Source: Actinopolyspora mortivallis DSM 44261 (GTDB lineage: Bacteria > Actinomycetota > Actinomycetes > Mycobacteriales > Pseudonocardiaceae). Taken from it: DNA of 64,000 nucleotides. The DNA lies in NCBI RefSeq assembly GCF_000384035.1, contig NZ_KB913024.1, positions 945,655 through 1,009,654 on the forward strand. Direction: 5' to 3'. Every line of letters begins with the position of its first letter. Positions within the stretch are counted from its first letter, which is position 1. The notes under the pieces are model-generated. The model did no database searches and had not been told where the DNA came from. It was given only the letters and a program-made list of their open reading frames with translations. Below are positions 44,639-53,748 of this stretch, piece after piece. The position numbers and the translations under genes are program-made.

Positions 44639-46645
44639 GTGTCCAAGCTCGCGACGGTGGCCAAGCGTCTGTTGGTGGGACGTCCCTTCCGCAGTGACCG
44701 GCTGTCCCACACCTTGCTGCCCAAGCGCATCGCGTTGCCCGTGTTCGCCTCGGACCCGATGTCCAGCGTGGCCTACGCGCCGGAGGAGATCCTGCTCACG
44801 CTGTCCCTGGCCGGTGCCTCGGCCTACACGATCAGTCCGTGGGTGGGGCTGGTGGTGGCCGTGGTGATGCTGGTCGTGGTGGCTTCCTACCGGCAGAACG
44901 TGCGGGCCTACACCTCGGGCGGTGGCGACTACGAGGTGGCCGCGGTCAACCACGGGCCCAGGTGGGGAGTGGCGGTGGCCAGCGCCCTGATGGTCGACTA
45001 CGTGCTCACCGTGGCGGTGTCGATCTCCTCGGCGGCGGCGAACATAGGCTCCTTGGTGCCCGTGGTCGCCGAGCACAAGGTCGCCTTCGCGGTGGGTGCG
45101 ATCGCCCTGCTGACGGCGATGAACCTGCGCGGTGTCCGGGAGTCGGGAACGGTCTCGGCGGTGCCGACCTACGCCTTCGTACTGGGGATCCTCGGGATGA
45201 TCGGGGTGGGGCTCTACCGTATCTACGTCCGGGGGGAGGAGCTGCGCGCGGAGAGCGCCGGTTTCGAGCTGGTCCAGGAACCCTCCCACGTGGCGGGGCT
45301 CGGTTTCGCCTTCCTGGTGTTGCGTGCCTTCTCCTCGGGCAGCGCCGCGTTGACCGGGGTGGAGGCGATCAGCAACGGGGTGCCCGCGTTCCGCAAGCCC
45401 AAGTCGCGCAACGCGGCGAGCACGCTGCTGATGATGGGGTTGATCGCGATCACCATGTTCATGGGGTTGTTGTTGCTGGCCCGTGGCACCGGAGTGGTGA
45501 TCGCGCAGGACCCCCAACAGCAGCTGCTCGGTGTGCCCCCGGACTACGAGCAGAAGACGCTGATCGCCCAGTTGGCGGACACCGTGTTCGCGGGGTTCCC
45601 GCCCGCCGTGTACTACCTGATCTTCTTCACCGGACTGATCCTGGTGCTGGCCGCCAACACGGCCTTCAACGGTTTCCCGCTGTTGGGTTCGGTGCTGGCC
45701 CAGGACAGGTATCTGCCCCGGCAGCTGCACACCAGAGGAGACCGGTTGGCCTTCTCCAACGGGATCCTGTTCCTGGCGGGGTTCGCCACGGTGTTGGTGC
45801 TCGTTTTCGACGCGCGGGTGACCAAGCTCATCCAGCTCTACATCGTGGGGGTCTTCGTCTCCTTCGTGTTCAGCCAGAGCGGGATGCTTCGGCACTGGAA
45901 CCGGCAGCTGCGCGAGGTCAGCGATCCGGAGGCGCGCAAACGGATCGAGCGGGCGCGGTTGATCAACGGTGTCGGGTTGGCCACGACCGCGACGGTGCTG
46001 GTCATCGTTCTGGTCACCAAGTTCCTGCACGGCGCCTGGATCGCGATCGTGGCCATGATGGCCAGTTATCTGCTGATGGTGGGGATCCGCAGGCACTACG
46101 TGCGGGTCGCCGAGGAGTTGCGGCGGGCGGACGGGCCCGCCGTGCTGCCCTCGCGCAACTACGGGCTGGTGTTGGTTTCCCAACTGCATCTGCCGAGCAT
46201 GCGTGCCCTGGCCTACGCCCGGGCCACCCGTCCCGACGAGCTGGAGGCCATCACCGTGAACGTGGACGACGGGGAGACGAGGCAGCTCGTGGCGGCCTGG
46301 GAGGAGCGCGGGGTCTCGGTGCCGTTGAAGGTGCTGGAGTCCCCGTATCGGGAGATCACGCGTCCGATCGTCGATTACGTGAAAAGAATTCGCAAAGATA
46401 GTCCGCGGGACGTCGTCACGGTGTTCATCCCCGAGTACGTGGTGGGACGTTGGTGGGAGCAACTGCTGCACAACCAGAGCGCGCTGCGGCTCAAGAGCAG
46501 GCTGCTGTTCGAACCCGGGGTGATGGTCACGAGCGTTCCCTGGCAGCTCGAATCCTCCAACAGGGTCGATCTGCGGGCCCCCGCCCCGCGTCGTTCGGTG
46601 CGCTGGGGAGCCGGACAGGACGAGAAGGGGAAGGACCGACAGTGA
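44639..46645 (+). CDS. APC-superfamily permease, KimA-like potassium transporter
   Basis: 668 residues. About 12 membrane helices fill residues ~40-480; FASDPMSSVAYAPEEIL and YTSGGGDYEVA are the first conserved APC loops. The cytosolic C-terminal domain (~490-640, YGLVLVSQLHLPSMRALAYA split, ITVNVDDGE) resembles the universal-stress-like tail of KimA, a K+/H+ symporter. The divergent pair of RCK proteins supports potassium over amino acids, but amino-acid transport is not excluded by sequence. Start is GTG 44639 with a -10 8 bp upstream. Stop overlaps the next start by 4 bp (GTGA). Confidence 0.87.
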   Translation: MSKLATVAKRLLVGRPFRSDRLSHTLLPKRIALPVFASDPMSSVAYAPEEILLTLSLAGASAYTISPWVGLVVAVVMLVVVASYRQNVRAYTSGGGDYEVAAVNHGPRWGVAVASALMVDYVLTVAVSISSAAANIGSLVPVVAEHKVAFAVGAIALLTAMNLRGVRESGTVSAVPTYAFVLGILGMIGVGLYRIYVRGEELRAESAGFELVQEPSHVAGLGFAFLVLRAFSSGSAALTGVEAISNGVPAFRKPKSRNAASTLLMMGLIAITMFMGLLLLARGTGVVIAQDPQQQLLGVPPDYEQKTLIAQLADTVFAGFPPAVYYLIFFTGLILVLAANTAFNGFPLLGSVLAQDRYLPRQLHTRGDRLAFSNGILFLAGFATVLVLVFDARVTKLIQLYIVGVFVSFVFSQSGMLRHWNRQLREVSDPEARKRIERARLINGVGLATTATVLVIVLVTKFLHGAWIAIVAMMASYLLMVGIRRHYVRVAEELRRADGPAVLPSRNYGLVLVSQLHLPSMRALAYARATRPDELEAITVNVDDGETRQLVAAWEERGVSVPLKVLESPYREITRPIVDYVKRIRKDSPRDVVTVFIPEYVVGRWWEQLLHNQSALRLKSRLLFEPGVMVTSVPWQLESSNRVDLRAPAPRRSVRWGAGQDEKGKDRQ

Positions 46646-47904
46646 ACGCCAAACCGGACTGGACCGGGCGCAGGCTGCTGCTCGACGTCGACTCGGTGGC
46701 CCACGGGGGGCACTGCGTGGCCCGCCACGAGGGCAGGGTCGTCTTCGTGCGGCACACGTTGCCCGGGGAGAAGGTGGAGGCCGAAGTGACCGAGGACCGC
46801 GGCGGGGGCTTCTGCCGGGCCGACGCCGTGCGTGTCCTCGAGCCCGTCGAGGGACGGGTGCGCCCACCGTGCCCCCTGGCGGACATGGCCCTGGGAAGGA
46901 ACCGCTGTGGTGGATGCGACTGGCAGCACGCCGATCACGCCACCCAGCGGGACCTGAAGGCGGCGGTGGTGGCGGAACAGCTGTGGAGACTGGCCGGGAT
47001 CGAGACCTCCGTGACGGTACGCCCGCTTCCCGGCGGGCCGCTGCGTTGGCGCACCCGGGTGCGGTTGGCCGTGGACGAGCGGGGACACGTCGGGTTCCGT
47101 GCCCACCGCAGCCACCGGGTGGTGCCCCTGGCGGACTGCCCGATCACGGTCGAGGGAGCGCTGGAGGAGGTCACCGCCCGCACCTGGACTCCCGGGGGAG
47201 AGGTCGCGGTGACCGCGGACGGCCGTGGGCAGCTGCACGTCGCCGAGTACCCGTCCCGGCCTCCCTCCGGAAGGGGGTCACGCGCCCGGCGTGAGCGCGG
47301 CCGGCGGGACGAGGTGCTCGGCACCGGCTTCGCCCACGAGAGTGCCGTGGGGCGGGAGTGGGGCATGGACGCGCACGGTTTCTGGCAGGTGCATCGTGCC
47401 GCCGCCGAGTGTTTCGCCGGGGTGGTCGAGGAGATGGCGGCGGCCCCCGAGGGTGGATGCGCCTGGGACCTCTACGGGGGTGTGGGGTTGTTCGCCGCCG
47501 TGCTCGGGCGTCAGGTCGGCCCCTCCGGGGAGGTGGTGCTCGTCGAGTCCAGTGCCGCCGGTGTCCGGGACGCGGCCGCCAACCTGGCCGACATGCCGCA
47601 GGTGCGCACGCGGGCCGGACGGGTGGAGACCGTGGTCGCCGAGGAGCGGACTCCCTCTCCCGACGTCGTGGTGCTGGATCCTCCCAGGAAGGGCGCCGGC
47701 CGGGAGGTGGTCCGCGCGGTGGCGGGAGCCCGGCCGGCCAGGGTGGTCCACGTCGCCTGTGATCCGGCGGCGTTGGCGCGGGATCTCGATCTTTTCCGTG
47801 GTCACGGGTATCGACTCACCCGGTTGGAGGCCTTTGACGCGTTTCCGATGACTCACCATGTGGAATGCATCGCTCTGTTGGAGGATGGTGAACCGACCTT
47901 GTGA
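46642..47904 (+). CDS. 23S rRNA (uracil-5)-methyltransferase family protein (RlmD/TrmA type)
   Basis: 420 residues. N-terminal TRAM domain (~5-65, RLLLDVDSVAHGGHCVARHEG split), an Fe-S cysteine set CPLADMALGRNRCGGC plus LADCPI, then the methyltransferase core with DLYGGVGLFAAVLG (SAM motif I), VVLDPPRKG and the catalytic CDPAALARD. It makes m5U in RNA; the exact target (rRNA or tRNA) is not fixed by sequence. GTG 46642 overlaps the permease stop (GTGA) and follows GAAGGGGAAGGA. Confidence 0.9.
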   Translation: MNAKPDWTGRRLLLDVDSVAHGGHCVARHEGRVVFVRHTLPGEKVEAEVTEDRGGGFCRADAVRVLEPVEGRVRPPCPLADMALGRNRCGGCDWQHADHATQRDLKAAVVAEQLWRLAGIETSVTVRPLPGGPLRWRTRVRLAVDERGHVGFRAHRSHRVVPLADCPITVEGALEEVTARTWTPGGEVAVTADGRGQLHVAEYPSRPPSGRGSRARRERGRRDEVLGTGFAHESAVGREWGMDAHGFWQVHRAAAECFAGVVEEMAAAPEGGCAWDLYGGVGLFAAVLGRQVGPSGEVVLVESSAAGVRDAAANLADMPQVRTRAGRVETVVAEERTPSPDVVVLDPPRKGAGREVVRAVAGARPARVVHVACDPAALARDLDLFRGHGYRLTRLEAFDAFPMTHHVECIALLEDGEPTL

Positions 47905-47951
47905 GTGACCATGCCGGGAAGCCGTGTGACCTGAACCCGGGTGCGGCTCAG

Positions 47952-47957
47952 TAGACT
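47952..47957 (+). promoter_or_regulatory. -10 hexamer TAGACT of dxs
   Basis: TAGACT predicts transcription from about 47964, giving dxs a ~160-nt leader, unlike the leaderless genes around it. A 43-codon frame begins within that leader. Confidence 0.5.
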
Positions 47958-47968
47958 GGGAGGGTCGC

Positions 47969-48100
47969 GTGAGATCCCTCGAAAGGAGTTCGCGACGGGA
48001 GGCACGAGAGCCCGAACGTGTGCTTCCGGCGGCCCGAGACCCGGGTGGCCACGCCAGTGACCGGTCGTTGAGCGGGGCCGGTCCACGATTCGACCTGTAG
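47969..48100 (+). other. Possible 43-codon upstream ORF in the dxs leader
   Basis: GTG 47969 opens a frame of 43 codons ending TAG 48098-48100, 26 bp before dxs. It begins about 5 nt after the predicted transcription start, so it could be translated nearly leaderless. Codon use (AGA, AGG, several A/T-ending codons) is poorer than in the real genes, so it may be chance. Confidence 0.25.
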
Positions 48101-48126
48101 TCGGGCACGACGAGCGAGGTGGAGCG

Positions 48127-50076
48127 GTGACGCTGCTGGAGTCCGTGCACAGTCCGGCCGATGTACAGCGCCTGGAGCACGGTGAGTTGGTCGAGCTCGC
48201 CGCCGAGATCAGATCATTCCTGGTCGACAAGGTTTCGCGCACGGGTGGTCATCTGGGACCGAACCTGGGCGCTGTGGAGTTGACCCTGGCTGTGCATCGC
48301 ACGTTCGAGTCACCGCACGACGCGATCGTGTTCGACACCGGCCACCAAGCCTATGTGCACAAGATCATCACCGGTCGCCAGGAAGGCTTCGACAGGCTGC
48401 GCAAACGCGGCGGGCTGTCCGGCTATCCCTCCCGGGAGGAGAGCGAGCACGACCTGGTGGAGAACAGCCACGCCTCCACCTCACTGTCCTACGCCGACGG
48501 GCTGGCACGGGCGTTCCAGCTCGGCGGAACCGATCGCCACGTCGTGGCCGTGGTGGGCGACGGGGCGCTGACCGGCGGCATGTGCTGGGAGGCGTTGAAC
48601 AACATCGCCGCGGACCAGGAGCGTCCGCTCGTCATCGTCGTCAACGACAACGGACGTTCCTACGCGCCCACCATCGGGGGGCTGGCCGAGCACCTGGCCT
48701 CGTTGCGGCTGCGCCCCGGCTACGAGCGCGCTCTGGAGAACGGCCGCCGCACCGTGCGCAACCTTCCGGTGGTGGGCAGGCCGCTCTACACCGGTCTGCA
48801 CGCGGCCAAGCGCGGGATCAAGGACGCGCTGAGCCCGCAGGTGATGTTCTCCGACCTGGGCATCAAGTACCTGGGGCCGGTCGACGGGCACGACTTCAAG
48901 GCCCTGGAGTACGCCCTGGGGATGGCGAAGACCTTCGGAGGACCGGTCATCGTCCATGCTGTCACCCAGAAGGGGAACGGGTTCGCTCCGGCGGAGAACC
49001 ACGAGGCGGACCAGATGCACCAGGTGAAGGTCATGGATCCGACCACGGGAACCCCGACCGGGCCGAGCACGACCAGCTGGACCAGCGTGTTCTCCGACGA
49101 ACTGGTCCGCCTCGGTGGCGAGCGGCAGGACCTCGTGGCCATCACCGGGGCGATGCTCGGCCCCACCGGTCTGGACAAGTTCGCCAAGCACTACCCCGAG
49201 CGGTGCGTGGACGTGGGCATCGCCGAACAGCACGCCATGACCTCGGCGGCCGGTATGGCCATGGGCGGGTTGCACCCCGTCTTCGCCGTGTACTCCACCT
49301 TCCTGAACCGGGCTTTCGACCAGCTGCTCATGGACGTGGCACTGCACCGACAACCGGTGACCGTCACCCTGGACCGCTCCGGTGTGACCGGTGACGACGG
49401 CCCCAGCCACAACGGGATGTGGGACCTGTCCGTGCTCGGAGTCGTCCCCGGACTGCGGGCGGCCGCCCCCCGGGACGCGGAGACCCTGCGGGAGGAACTG
49501 CGGGAGGCCGTCGCCGTCGACGACGGCCCGACGGTGGTCCGCTTTCCCAAGGGCTCCGTGGTGGAGCGGGTTCCCGCCCTGGAGCGGGTGCGCGGAGTGG
49601 ACATCCTGCGTCGCCCCGCCGAACACGAGAACCGCGACGTGCTGCTGGGGGCCGTGGGGATCTTCGCCGAACTCGCGGTGGCCGCCGCCGAACGGCTCTC
49701 GGACCAGGGAATCGGCGTCACCGTGGTCGACCCGCGCTGGGTGGTCCCGGTCCCCGGGGCGATGGTCGACCTCGCGGGCCAGCACCGTCTCGTGGTCACC
49801 CTGGAGGACTGCGGCAGGCACGGCGGGTTCGGCTGGTCGTTGGCCGCGGCCCTGCGGGACGCGGAAACGGACGTTCCACTGCGGGACCTCGCCATTCCCC
49901 AGCGGTTCCTGGAACACGCCTCTCGGGGCGAGGTACTGGCGGAACTGGGACTGACCGAGCAGGACGTGGCCAGGCGGATCACCGAGTGGGTGGCCGACCG
50001 GCTGGAGGGTGGTCTGGACGAGACGGCCCAGGACATCACGGCCGATCTGGACACCTCGGGGCAGGAGGGCAGCTGA
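48127..50076 (+). CDS. dxs: 1-deoxy-D-xylulose-5-phosphate synthase Dxs
   Basis: 649 residues. It condenses pyruvate and glyceraldehyde-3-phosphate, the first step of the MEP isoprenoid pathway. GHLGP (His42), the thiamine-diphosphate motif GDGALTGGM starting Gly144 and ending Asn173/175, the catalytic [13 protein letters not shown] and [15 protein letters not shown] are intact. GTG 48127 has a GAGGTGGAG ribosome site. The DMAPP made downstream feeds MiaA among others. It ends at a strong hairpin. Confidence 0.97.
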   Translation: MTLLESVHSPADVQRLEHGELVELAAEIRSFLVDKVSRTGGHLGPNLGAVELTLAVHRTFESPHDAIVFDTGHQAYVHKIITGRQEGFDRLRKRGGLSGYPSREESEHDLVENSHASTSLSYADGLARAFQLGGTDRHVVAVVGDGALTGGMCWEALNNIAADQERPLVIVVNDNGRSYAPTIGGLAEHLASLRLRPGYERALENGRRTVRNLPVVGRPLYTGLHAAKRGIKDALSPQVMFSDLGIKYLGPVDGHDFKALEYALGMAKTFGGPVIVHAVTQKGNGFAPAENHEADQMHQVKVMDPTTGTPTGPSTTSWTSVFSDELVRLGGERQDLVAITGAMLGPTGLDKFAKHYPERCVDVGIAEQHAMTSAAGMAMGGLHPVFAVYSTFLNRAFDQLLMDVALHRQPVTVTLDRSGVTGDDGPSHNGMWDLSVLGVVPGLRAAAPRDAETLREELREAVAVDDGPTVVRFPKGSVVERVPALERVRGVDILRRPAEHENRDVLLGAVGIFAELAVAAAERLSDQGIGVTVVDPRWVVPVPGAMVDLAGQHRLVVTLEDCGRHGGFGWSLAAALRDAETDVPLRDLAIPQRFLEHASRGEVLAELGLTEQDVARRITEWVADRLEGGLDETAQDITADLDTSGQEGS

Positions 50077-50124
50077 GCCTCCCCGTGTCCTCGGCCGCCG
50101 CGCCGGGACACCCCCGAGACGTGA

Positions 50125-50156
50125 AAAGCCGGGGCGGTACGCACCGCCCCGGCTTT
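50125..50156. terminator. Bidirectional terminator between dxs and fadB
   Basis: Perfect 14-bp stem AAAGCCGGGGCGGT / ACCGCCCCGGCTTT with a 4-nt loop; the A/T ends give short U-tracts in both directions. Confidence 0.85.
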
Positions 50157-50175
50157 CCGCACGGCGTTGCCGGTG

Positions 50176-52284
50176 TCAGCCGGTGGCCACGCTCGCCACG
50201 CCCGGCTCCAGGAAACGCCTGCCGTTGACCAGCTCGGAGTAGCCCGAACGGTCCAGGTACGGCGTGATGCCGCCCAGCCAGAAGGGCCAACCGGCACCGA
50301 GGATCATGCACAGGTCGAGGTCGGCGGCCTCCAGCACCACGTTCTCGTCCAGCATGATCCTGGCTTCCTCCGCCAGGGCGCGCAGGGCCCGATCGCGGAC
50401 CTGCTCCTCGGACAGCGGGGCGTCACCCTGCTTCCAGAGTTCGGCCACCTCGGGGTCGACGATCTGGTTGCCCGCCTCGTCGGTGGTCCACACCGCGGTC
50501 TTGCCCGCCTCGACGAACCGCTGGAGGTTCTCGCTGATCCCGAAGCGGTCCGGGTAGGCCGCGTGCATGGTCTCGTTGACGTGCTGGGCGATCGCGGGAC
50601 CGACCAGCTGCAACAGCACCATCGGGCTCATCGGCAGCCCGAGCGGGTCCAGTGCCCGGTCGGCGACCTCGAAGGGGGTCCCCTCGTCGACCGAGGCGAT
50701 GACCTCGCCGAGGAAACGGGTCAGCAGCCGGTTGACCACGAAGGCCGGTGCGTCGGCGACGAGTACGCAGGACTTCTTGAGCTTCTTGCCGACCGCGAAG
50801 GCGGTGGCCAGCGTCGCGTCGTCGGTCCCCTTGCCACGCACGATCTCCAGCAGCGGCAGCACCGCGACCGGGTTGAAGAAGTGGAAGCCCACGACCCGCT
50901 CCGGGTGGGAGAGCGTCGAGGCCATCTCGCTGATCGACAGGGAGGAGGTGTTGGTCGCCAGCACGGTCTCGGGGGAGACGTGCTGTTCGAGTTCGCCGAA
51001 GACCTGCTGTTTGACCGACATCTCCTCGAACACGGCCTCGATGACGAAGTCGGCGTCGGCGAAGGTGGCCTTGTCGAGCGAGCCGGTGACCAGGCCCTTG
51101 AGCCGGTTCACCCCGTCCTGGGAGAGGCGGCCCTTCTCGGCGAGCTTGTCGATCTCGCCGTGTACGTAGGCCACGCCCTTGTCGATGCGCTCCTGGTCGA
51201 TGTCGGTCAGCACGACCGGGACTTCCAGCCTCCGGGCGAACAGCAGGGCCAGTTGGCCCGCCATGAGGCCCGCACCGACGACACCGACCTTGTTGACGTC
51301 CCTGGCCAGGGACTTGTCCGGGGCTCCCGCAGGTTTCTTCGCCCGCTTCTGGGTGAGGTCGAAGGCGTAGAGGCCCGCGCGGAGCTCGTCGGACATGAGG
51401 GCGTCGGCCAGCGCCTCGGTCTCGGCCGCGTACCCCTCGTCGAGGTCGTTGTTCCGGGCGAGCTCGATCAGTTCGACGGCCTTGTCCACGGCGGGGGAGG
51501 CCCCGTGGGTCTTGGAGGCGACGAGCTGCCTGGCACGGTGGATCGCCTCGTCCCAGGCCCGGCCCCGGTCGATCTCGGGCCGCCGCACGCTCTGTTGCCC
51601 GTTGACCACGCGGGTGGCCCAGCGTACCGACTCCTCCAGGAAGTCCGGGGACTCCAGCTCGACGTCGAAGATGCCCATCTCGGTGGCCTTGCCGGACTTG
51701 AGCATCTTGTTCTGGTTGAGCGCGTTCTCCAGGATGACGGTGACCGCCTGGTCCGCCCCGATCAGGTTCGGCAGCAGTTGGGTCCCGCCCCAGCCGGGGA
51801 ACAGCCCGAGGAAGCACTCCGGGAAGGCGATCGCGCCGACGTTGTCGGACACGGTGCGGTAGTGGCAGGACAGGGCCAGTTCCAGCCCGCCGCCGAGCGC
51901 GGCGCCGTTGACGAAGGCGAAGGTCGGGATCGAGGACTCGGTCAGCCTGCGGAACACGTCGTGGCCGGTTTGGGCGATGCGGTGGGCGTGTTCACGTTTC
52001 GTGAGGTGCCCGATTCCGGAGAGGTCGGCACCGACGGCGAACACGAACGGTTTGCCGGTGACCGCGATGGCCGCGGGTTCCGCCGCGAAGGCCTCGTCCA
52101 GCGCCCGGTCGAGTGCCACGAGCCCTCCGGGGCCGAAGGTGGAGGGCTTGGTGTGGTCGTGCCCGTTGTCGATGGTGACCAGCGCGAGTTTGCCCCCGAG
52201 ACCGGGTGCGTCCACCAGCCGGGTGTGGGCGTTGGTGACGACCTCGTCGGGGAACAGGGCGGTGAAGTCGGTGTCGGTGCTCAC
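50176..52284 (-). CDS. fadB: Fatty-acid oxidation complex alpha subunit (enoyl-CoA hydratase/3-hydroxyacyl-CoA dehydrogenase)
   Basis: 702 residues. Crotonase domain (~15-210) with FVNGAALGGGLELALSC and FPECFLGLFPGWGG; NAD-binding 3-hydroxyacyl-CoA dehydrogenase domain (~325-500) with VGVVGAGLMAGQLA and GFHFFNPV; C-terminal 3HCDH domains (PAFVVNRLLTRFLGE). It catalyses steps 2 and 3 of beta-oxidation. GTG 52284 overlaps the fadA stop by 4 bp (GTGA): fadA-fadB is one translationally coupled operon. Confidence 0.95.
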   Translation of the reverse strand: MSTDTDFTALFPDEVVTNAHTRLVDAPGLGGKLALVTIDNGHDHTKPSTFGPGGLVALDRALDEAFAAEPAAIAVTGKPFVFAVGADLSGIGHLTKREHAHRIAQTGHDVFRRLTESSIPTFAFVNGAALGGGLELALSCHYRTVSDNVGAIAFPECFLGLFPGWGGTQLLPNLIGADQAVTVILENALNQNKMLKSGKATEMGIFDVELESPDFLEESVRWATRVVNGQQSVRRPEIDRGRAWDEAIHRARQLVASKTHGASPAVDKAVELIELARNNDLDEGYAAETEALADALMSDELRAGLYAFDLTQKRAKKPAGAPDKSLARDVNKVGVVGAGLMAGQLALLFARRLEVPVVLTDIDQERIDKGVAYVHGEIDKLAEKGRLSQDGVNRLKGLVTGSLDKATFADADFVIEAVFEEMSVKQQVFGELEQHVSPETVLATNTSSLSISEMASTLSHPERVVGFHFFNPVAVLPLLEIVRGKGTDDATLATAFAVGKKLKKSCVLVADAPAFVVNRLLTRFLGEVIASVDEGTPFEVADRALDPLGLPMSPMVLLQLVGPAIAQHVNETMHAAYPDRFGISENLQRFVEAGKTAVWTTDEAGNQIVDPEVAELWKQGDAPLSEEQVRDRALRALAEEARIMLDENVVLEAADLDLCMILGAGWPFWLGGITPYLDRSGYSELVNGRRFLEPGVASVATG

Positions 52285-53552
52285 TTGGCGCCCCCAGCGG
52301 TCTCGTCGTGGTGCGGGTTTTCCCAGATGACGGTGCCGCCCATGCCGAAGCCGATACACATCGTCGTGATGCCGTAGCGGACATCGGGGCGTTCGGCGAA
52401 GTGCCTGGACAACTGGGTCATCAGGCGGACACCGGAGGAGGCCAGCGGGTGGCCGCAGGCGATGGCGCCACCCCACGGGTTGACCCGCTCGTCGTCCTCG
52501 GCGATGCCGAAGTGGTCCAGGAAGGCCAGGACCTGGACGGCGAACGCCTCGTTGATCTCGAAGAGTCCGATGTCGTCGATGCTCAGTCCGGCACGCTTGA
52601 GGGCCTTCTCGGTGGCCGGAACCGGTCCGACACCCATGACCTCGGGTTCCACCCCCGCGAAGGCGTAGCCGACCATGCGCATCCCGACGGGGAGCCCGAG
52701 CTCGCGGGCGCTGTTCTCGTCGGCGATCAGGCAGCCGGTGGCGCCGTCGTTGAGTCCCGCCGAGTTCCCGGGAGTCACCCGTCCGTGGGGGCGGAAGGGA
52801 GTCTTCAGTCCTTCGAGGGACTCCGCCGTGGTGCCGGGACGCGGGGGCTCGTCACCGGTGGCCAGTCCCCAGCCGGCCTCACCGGAGCGGGTGGCGACCG
52901 GAACCAGGTCGGCGGCGATCTTGCCGGCCTCGGCCGCGGCCTGGTAGCGCTGCTGGCTGAGCGCGGCGTAGGCGTCGGTGCGCTGCTTGGTCAGCTTCGG
53001 GTACCTGTCGTGCAGGTTCTCCGCCGTGGAACCCATCACCAGCGCGGAGGAGTCCACGAGGTTGTCGGAGACGAACCGGGGGTTGGGGTCGACCCCTTCC
53101 CCCATCGGGTGGCTGCCCATGTGCTCGACCCCGCCGGCGACGGCGATGTCGTAGCCGCCGAAGCCGATGCCGCTGGCCGTGGTGGTCACGGCCGTCATGG
53201 CTCCGGCACACATCCGGTCGATGGCGAAGCCGGGCACCGACTTCGGCAGTCCGGCGAGCAGCGCCGCGTTCCTGCCGATCGTCAGTCCCTGGTCGCCGAT
53301 CTGGGTGGTGGCCGCGATGGCGACTTCGTCGATCCGCTCGGGGGGAAGCTGCGGCTGCCTGCGCAGCAGTTCACGGATGACTTTGACGACCATGTCGTCC
53401 GCGCGGGTCTCGGCGTACATGCCCTTCGGACCGGCCTTGCCGAACGGCGTGCGGACGCCGTCGACGAAGACCACGTTCCTGGGGGCACGCGGCGCTCCCG
53501 CCGATGCGGGGCCGCTGCTCGTGTCGGCTGTTGCCGACGCAGGTGCTGCCAC
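52281..53552 (-). CDS. fadA: Acetyl-CoA acyltransferase (3-ketoacyl-CoA thiolase) FadA
   Basis: 423 residues. An Ala/Ser-rich N-terminal tail (~25 residues) precedes the thiolase fold. Nucleophile Cys115 in DRMCAGAMTAV, GHEAM-type EINEAFAVQ, CGHPLASSG and the C-terminal CIGFGMGG are intact. It cleaves 3-ketoacyl-CoA, the last step of beta-oxidation. GTG 53552 has AAGGAG 7 nt upstream. Its promoter (-10 TAGAGT at 53648-53643) is bracketed by two matching operators. Confidence 0.95.
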   Translation of the reverse strand: MAAPASATADTSSGPASAGAPRAPRNVVFVDGVRTPFGKAGPKGMYAETRADDMVVKVIRELLRRQPQLPPERIDEVAIAATTQIGDQGLTIGRNAALLAGLPKSVPGFAIDRMCAGAMTAVTTTASGIGFGGYDIAVAGGVEHMGSHPMGEGVDPNPRFVSDNLVDSSALVMGSTAENLHDRYPKLTKQRTDAYAALSQQRYQAAAEAGKIAADLVPVATRSGEAGWGLATGDEPPRPGTTAESLEGLKTPFRPHGRVTPGNSAGLNDGATGCLIADENSARELGLPVGMRMVGYAFAGVEPEVMGVGPVPATEKALKRAGLSIDDIGLFEINEAFAVQVLAFLDHFGIAEDDERVNPWGGAIACGHPLASSGVRLMTQLSRHFAERPDVRYGITTMCIGFGMGGTVIWENPHHDETAGGAK

Positions 53553-53624
53553 GGCGTGCTCCTTCTCGATGTGGGTACGCGCCAGGCCGGTCGGTGACTT
53601 CACAGCTCGCGGGAGTCACGGCGC

Positions 53625-53636
53625 TACCGGCCGGTA
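53625..53636. promoter_or_regulatory. Palindromic operator, proximal copy
   Basis: TACCGGCCGGTA, a perfect 12-bp palindrome just downstream of the fadA -10. The same TACCG-N2-CGGTA pattern recurs 32 bp upstream of fadA's start region at 53657-53668. Confidence 0.6.
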
Positions 53637-53655
53637 ACGTGCACTCTAGCGCTTA

Positions 53656-53669
53656 TTACCGAACGGTAA
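53656..53669. promoter_or_regulatory. Palindromic operator, distal copy
   Basis: TTACCGAACGGTAA: arms TTACCG/CGGTAA around AA. It overlaps the expected -35 of fadA (the -10 TAGAGT is at 53648-53643). Centre-to-centre distance to the proximal copy is 32 bp. Arm size fits a TetR-type fatty-acid regulator; the regulator is not in the window. Confidence 0.6.
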
Positions 53670-53748
53670 CCACCGGGATCGTTGTCTGTTGAACCACATC
53701 GGAGTCCGCTCCTGCCGGATTCCCGGCGGGAAGCGGCCGACGGAGGTC

